Part shown: piece after piece, positions 61,617 through 64,000 of the stretch | Numbering within the stretch: the first letter of the stretch is position 1 | How the letters are laid out: every line of letters starts with the position of its first letter | Source: Devosia salina | GTDB lineage: Bacteria; Pseudomonadota; Alphaproteobacteria; Rhizobiales; Devosiaceae | DNA length: 64,000 bases | Direction: 5' to 3' | Assembly: GCF_019504385.1 (NCBI RefSeq) | Contig: NZ_CP080590.1 | Location: 2,956,001 to 3,020,000, forward strand | Notes under the pieces: generated by a model | Told to the model about the DNA's origin: nothing | Seen by the model: the letters and a program-made list of their open reading frames with translations, nothing else | Databases searched by the model: none | Made by a program: the position numbers and the translations under genes

Positions 61617-62336
61617 ATGCGACTATCCGCACCTATCCACCGCCTCAAGCGCGCCGCCCGCGATCACGCGCGCGCCAGCGCCATGCCCCTCCACACGGCC
61701 CTCGACCATGTGGCGGCCGGCGAGGGCTATGCCAGTTGGAGCCTTCTCGCGGCCCGACAGACAGAAGCCGCAAGCGACCCTGCCACGCTGATGCGCTCCC
61801 TCGCACCCGGCGAAATGATCCTCATTGCCGCCCGGCCATTGCAGGGCAAGACCATGTTCGCCCTGCAGATTGCGGTGACTGCCATCGCCGATGGCCACGA
61901 GGCGCACTTCTTCTCGCTCGATTATACGCCGCGCGATGTCGCCGAGCGACTGGCTCGGCTCCCAGAGGGCATCGCACAGCATGCTACCAAGCTCAACGTC
62001 GATTGCTCCGATGCAATCTCCGCCGGTTACGTCATCGAAAAACTCGCCGCTGCGCCGCGCGGCACAGTCACTGCAGTAGACTACCTGCAGCTGCTCGACC
62101 AGAAGCGGACCAATCCGCCGCTGGAACAGCAGATCAGGGCCCTGGCGGAATTTGCAAAGGCGCGCGGCGTGACCATGGCCTTTGTCTGCCAGGTCGATCG
62201 AAGCTTTGATGCGACGGCCGCCCTACTGCCGGACCTTGCGGATATCCGCCTCCCCAACCCGCTGGACCTGAGCCTGTTCGACCGTGCGGTCTTCCTCCAT
62301 GGCGGACGCTACAGCACGCTCGACGCCCGCAACTAG
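61617..62336 (+). CDS. stand-alone DnaB-like RecA-fold ATPase
   Basis: The 239-residue protein has the DnaB helicase C-domain core: Walker A AARPLQGKT (Lys78, Thr79), FFSLDYTPRDVAERL, Walker B TAVDYLQLLD (Asp155) and the sensor VCQVDRSFD. The DnaB N-terminal domain and linker are missing. Residues 1-45 (HRLKRAARDHARASAMPLHTALDHVAAGEGYASWSLL) instead form a short helical unit like that of Glyoxalase_8-related proteins. True unwinding is doubtful; it may be an accessory or regulatory ATPase. GGAGCAAGACC precedes the ATG. Confidence 0.72.
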   Translation: MRLSAPIHRLKRAARDHARASAMPLHTALDHVAAGEGYASWSLLAARQTEAASDPATLMRSLAPGEMILIAARPLQGKTMFALQIAVTAIADGHEAHFFSLDYTPRDVAERLARLPEGIAQHATKLNVDCSDAISAGYVIEKLAAAPRGTVTAVDYLQLLDQKRTNPPLEQQIRALAEFAKARGVTMAFVCQVDRSFDATAALLPDLADIRLPNPLDLSLFDRAVFLHGGRYSTLDARN

Positions 62337-62344
62337 CCGCAAAC

Positions 62345-62380
62345 GAAAAGGCCGCCGGATCACTCCGGCGGCCCTTCCTT
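62345..62380. terminator. terminator between convergent ATPase and mmsB genes
   Basis: GGCCGCCGGA and TCCGGCGGCC pair with loop TCAC, preceded by AAAA and followed by CTTCCTT. It can serve both strands, though the plus-strand T-run is interrupted. Confidence 0.72.
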
Positions 62381-62400
62381 GGTCCGATGAACCGGCCCTG

Positions 62401-63684
62401 TCAGGCCGAGCGGTTCTTGTTGTAGAGGTCGAAGAACACGGCGGCGAGCAGCACCACGCCCTTGATCATCTGCTGCCAGTCGATGTTGACGCCCATGATC
62501 GACATGCCGTTGTTCATCACGCCCATGATGAAGGCGCCGATCACCGCGCCGGCCACCTGGCCGACCCCGCCCAGCGCCGAGGCGCCGCCGATGAACACGG
62601 CCGCGATCACGTCGAGCTCGAGACCCTGTCCCGCCTTCGGAGTCGCCGAATTGAGGCGTGCTGCATAGATCATGCCGGCCAGGGCCGCCAGGGCGCCCAT
62701 AATGGCAAAGATATAGAAGGTGGTGCGCTCGGTCTTGATGCCCGAAAGCGCTGCTGCCTTGAGATTGCCACCCAGCGCGTAAATGCGGCGACCAAAGGTC
62801 ATGCGCTTGGTCAGGAAGACGAAGACGGCAATCAGCAGGCCCATCACCACCAGCACATTGGGCAGACCGCGATAGGACGCGAGCATATAGGCGAAGAACA
62901 GTACCATCGCCGCAATCACCACATTCTTGATCACGAACAGGCTGAACGGCTCCACGTCATAGCCGCGCGCCCTGCGACGGGCACGGGTACGGATGGAGAA
63001 GAACACCATGCCCACGATCGCCAGGATGGCGATGACCATGGTGGTGGTGTGCAGAGCGACATTCTGCCCGTTTTCGGCCAGCCACGGCATGGTGGTTGGC
63101 CCGATGACGTCGGGGATGAAGCCGGCCGACAGGAGCTGGAACTCGGTGGGGAACGGCCCGACCGACTTGCCCGCGAGAATGGCCAGCGACAGGCCCTTGA
63201 AGATCAGCATGCCTGCCAGTGTCACGATGAAGGCGGGGATGCGATAGTAGGCAATCAGATAACCCTGTGCCGCGCCGATGGCCGCACCCACGAGCAGGCA
63301 AATGGCGCCTGCCACGATCGGATTGGCGAGGAATGCCAGCTCGGGCGGGAACTTCCACCCCACCATCAGCATCGCGGCCAGCGCCCCGATGAAGCCCGAG
63401 ACCGAACCCACCGAGAGGTCGATATGGCCGGCCACGATCACCAGCAGCATGCCCAGCGCCATCACGATGATATAGCTGTTCTGCAGGATGATATTGGTCA
63501 GGTTCACCGGCTTGAACAGCACGCCATTGGTGAAATACTGGAAGAACAGCATGATCAGGATCAGCGCCAGCAGCAGGCCGTAATCGCGCATATTGGCGCG
63601 CAGCGCCCCAATCAGGCTCAACTCGTGGGACTGGGCCGGCTGGGCCGCCGCGCCGGTTCCGGTCGGTACAGTTTCGGTGGTCAT
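62401..63684 (-). CDS. mmsB: multiple-monosaccharide ABC transporter permease
   Basis: The 427-residue permease belongs to the MmsB/GguB type: [44 protein letters not shown] and an added cytoplasmic stretch ([20 protein letters not shown]). About ten helices are expected. Its ATG overlaps the stop of the ATPase gene by four bases. In Agrobacterium the GguAB importer works with the sugar-binding protein ChvE, which would lie beyond the right edge here. Confidence 0.93.
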   Translation of the reverse strand: MTTETVPTGTGAAAQPAQSHELSLIGALRANMRDYGLLLALILIMLFFQYFTNGVLFKPVNLTNIILQNSYIIVMALGMLLVIVAGHIDLSVGSVSGFIGALAAMLMVGWKFPPELAFLANPIVAGAICLLVGAAIGAAQGYLIAYYRIPAFIVTLAGMLIFKGLSLAILAGKSVGPFPTEFQLLSAGFIPDVIGPTTMPWLAENGQNVALHTTTMVIAILAIVGMVFFSIRTRARRRARGYDVEPFSLFVIKNVVIAAMVLFFAYMLASYRGLPNVLVVMGLLIAVFVFLTKRMTFGRRIYALGGNLKAAALSGIKTERTTFYIFAIMGALAALAGMIYAARLNSATPKAGQGLELDVIAAVFIGGASALGGVGQVAGAVIGAFIMGVMNNGMSIMGVNIDWQQMIKGVVLLAAVFFDLYNKNRSA

Positions 63685-64000
63685 GATGCCTTTCCTTCAG
63701 CGCGCACGATGGAGCGCATGATCTTTTCCTGGCTCGCCTCGCTGGTGGGCATCTCGCCCACGATGCGGCCTTCGTTCATTACGTAGAGTCGATCGGTGAC
63801 GCCCAGCAGTTCGGGCATTTCCGAGGAGATCACCAGGATTGCCTTCCCCTGGGCGGCGAGCTGGTTGATGATCGTGTAGATTTCGTATTTGGCGCCCACA
63901 TCGATGCCGCGCGTTGGCTCATCCAGGATGAGCACGTCCGGATTGGCATAGAGCCATTTGGAGAGCACCACCTTCTGCTGGTTGCCGCCCGACAGGTTGC
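63681..64000 (-). CDS. mmsA: multiple-monosaccharide ABC transporter ATP-binding protein, N-terminus off the right edge
   Basis: Only the last 105 codons are inside the window. They are the end of the second ATPase domain: [38 protein letters not shown] and [18 protein letters not shown]. This fits MmsA/GguA- or XylG-like ATPases. It is coupled to mmsB by a 4-base overlap. Confidence 0.93.
   Translation of the reverse strand, partial: NLSGGNQQKVVLSKWLYANPDVLILDEPTRGIDVGAKYEIYTIINQLAAQGKAILVISSEMPELLGVTDRLYVMNEGRIVGEMPTSEASQEKIMRSIVRAEGKAS

Noticed and set aside
61366..61791. 141-codon plus-strand frame before the DnaB-like gene
   Set aside because: It starts inside the methyltransferase on the other strand and overlaps the real gene in another frame.

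Overview
The window looks like chromosomal DNA of an alphaproteobacterium of the order Hyphomicrobiales, most likely Devosia or a close relative. This is inferred from high GC content, a thuEFGKAB trehalose operon in rhizobial gene order, a sigmaF-NrsF stress module, a split xdhABC set with PuuD-type urate oxidation, an MmsAB/GguAB-type sugar transporter and many short GC-rich palindromic repeats between genes. I see no rRNA, tRNA, CRISPR array, insertion sequence, prophage or replication origin.

Bases 1-10.2 kb hold an edge-truncated TPR membrane sensor, a degenerate receiver protein, an MgtC-family membrane protein, a CHASE4-like/GGDEF diguanylate cyclase, a small membrane protein, an adenine deaminase-CocE hydrolase pair and a secreted tannase/feruloyl-esterase-family enzyme.

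Bases 10.4-33 kb are a purine-salvage and purine-degradation island. On the minus strand, uraH-xdhA-xdhB-xdhC and a nucleobase/nucleoside ABC importer form one operon ending in a strong terminator. puuD-guaD follow, then malate synthase G. A divergent LysR regulator faces uraH. On the plus strand lie a fused allantoinase/OHCU decarboxylase (puuE) and a gst-ureidoglycine aminohydrolase-ureidoglycolate lyase operon. With ade upstream, this covers adenine and guanine through xanthine, urate, 5-hydroxyisourate, OHCU, allantoin and allantoate, then ureidoglycine to glyoxylate plus urea; malate synthase G uses the glyoxylate. The allantoate amidohydrolase step is not in the window. Two ArsR/SRPBCC modules flank puuE, one of them a five-gene operon with two DUF1801 proteins.

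Bases 33-47.7 kb contain a META-domain exported protein, a zinc nucleoside deaminase, otsBA trehalose synthesis, a ketopantoate-reductase-like enzyme, a DEAD-box helicase, and a YedY-like molybdoenzyme with its cytochrome b. The last pair is divergent from an ECF sigma factor-NrsF pair, and near-identical promoters face both ways. Further genes encode a ThuA-domain protein, a methyltransferase-GtrA pair, a periplasmic 5'-nucleotidase, a GlsB-type membrane protein and an Asp/Ala/Asn-rich exported protein.

Bases 47.7-64 kb carry thuEFGKAB (trehalose/maltose uptake and oxidation) with a divergent LacI regulator, then an ABC importer preceded by a three-unit Pho-box-like repeat, a mercaptopyruvate sulfurtransferase, a methyltransferase behind a clean inverted repeat, a stand-alone DnaB-like ATPase, and the start of an mmsAB sugar-transport operon leaving the right edge.

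The most notable signals are the facing sigmaF-type promoters, a hairpin repeat whose two copies differ by compensatory stem changes, hairpins placed just after solute-binding-protein genes in two ABC operons, operator-like inverted repeats at both ArsR genes, and two small genes of about 46 codons.
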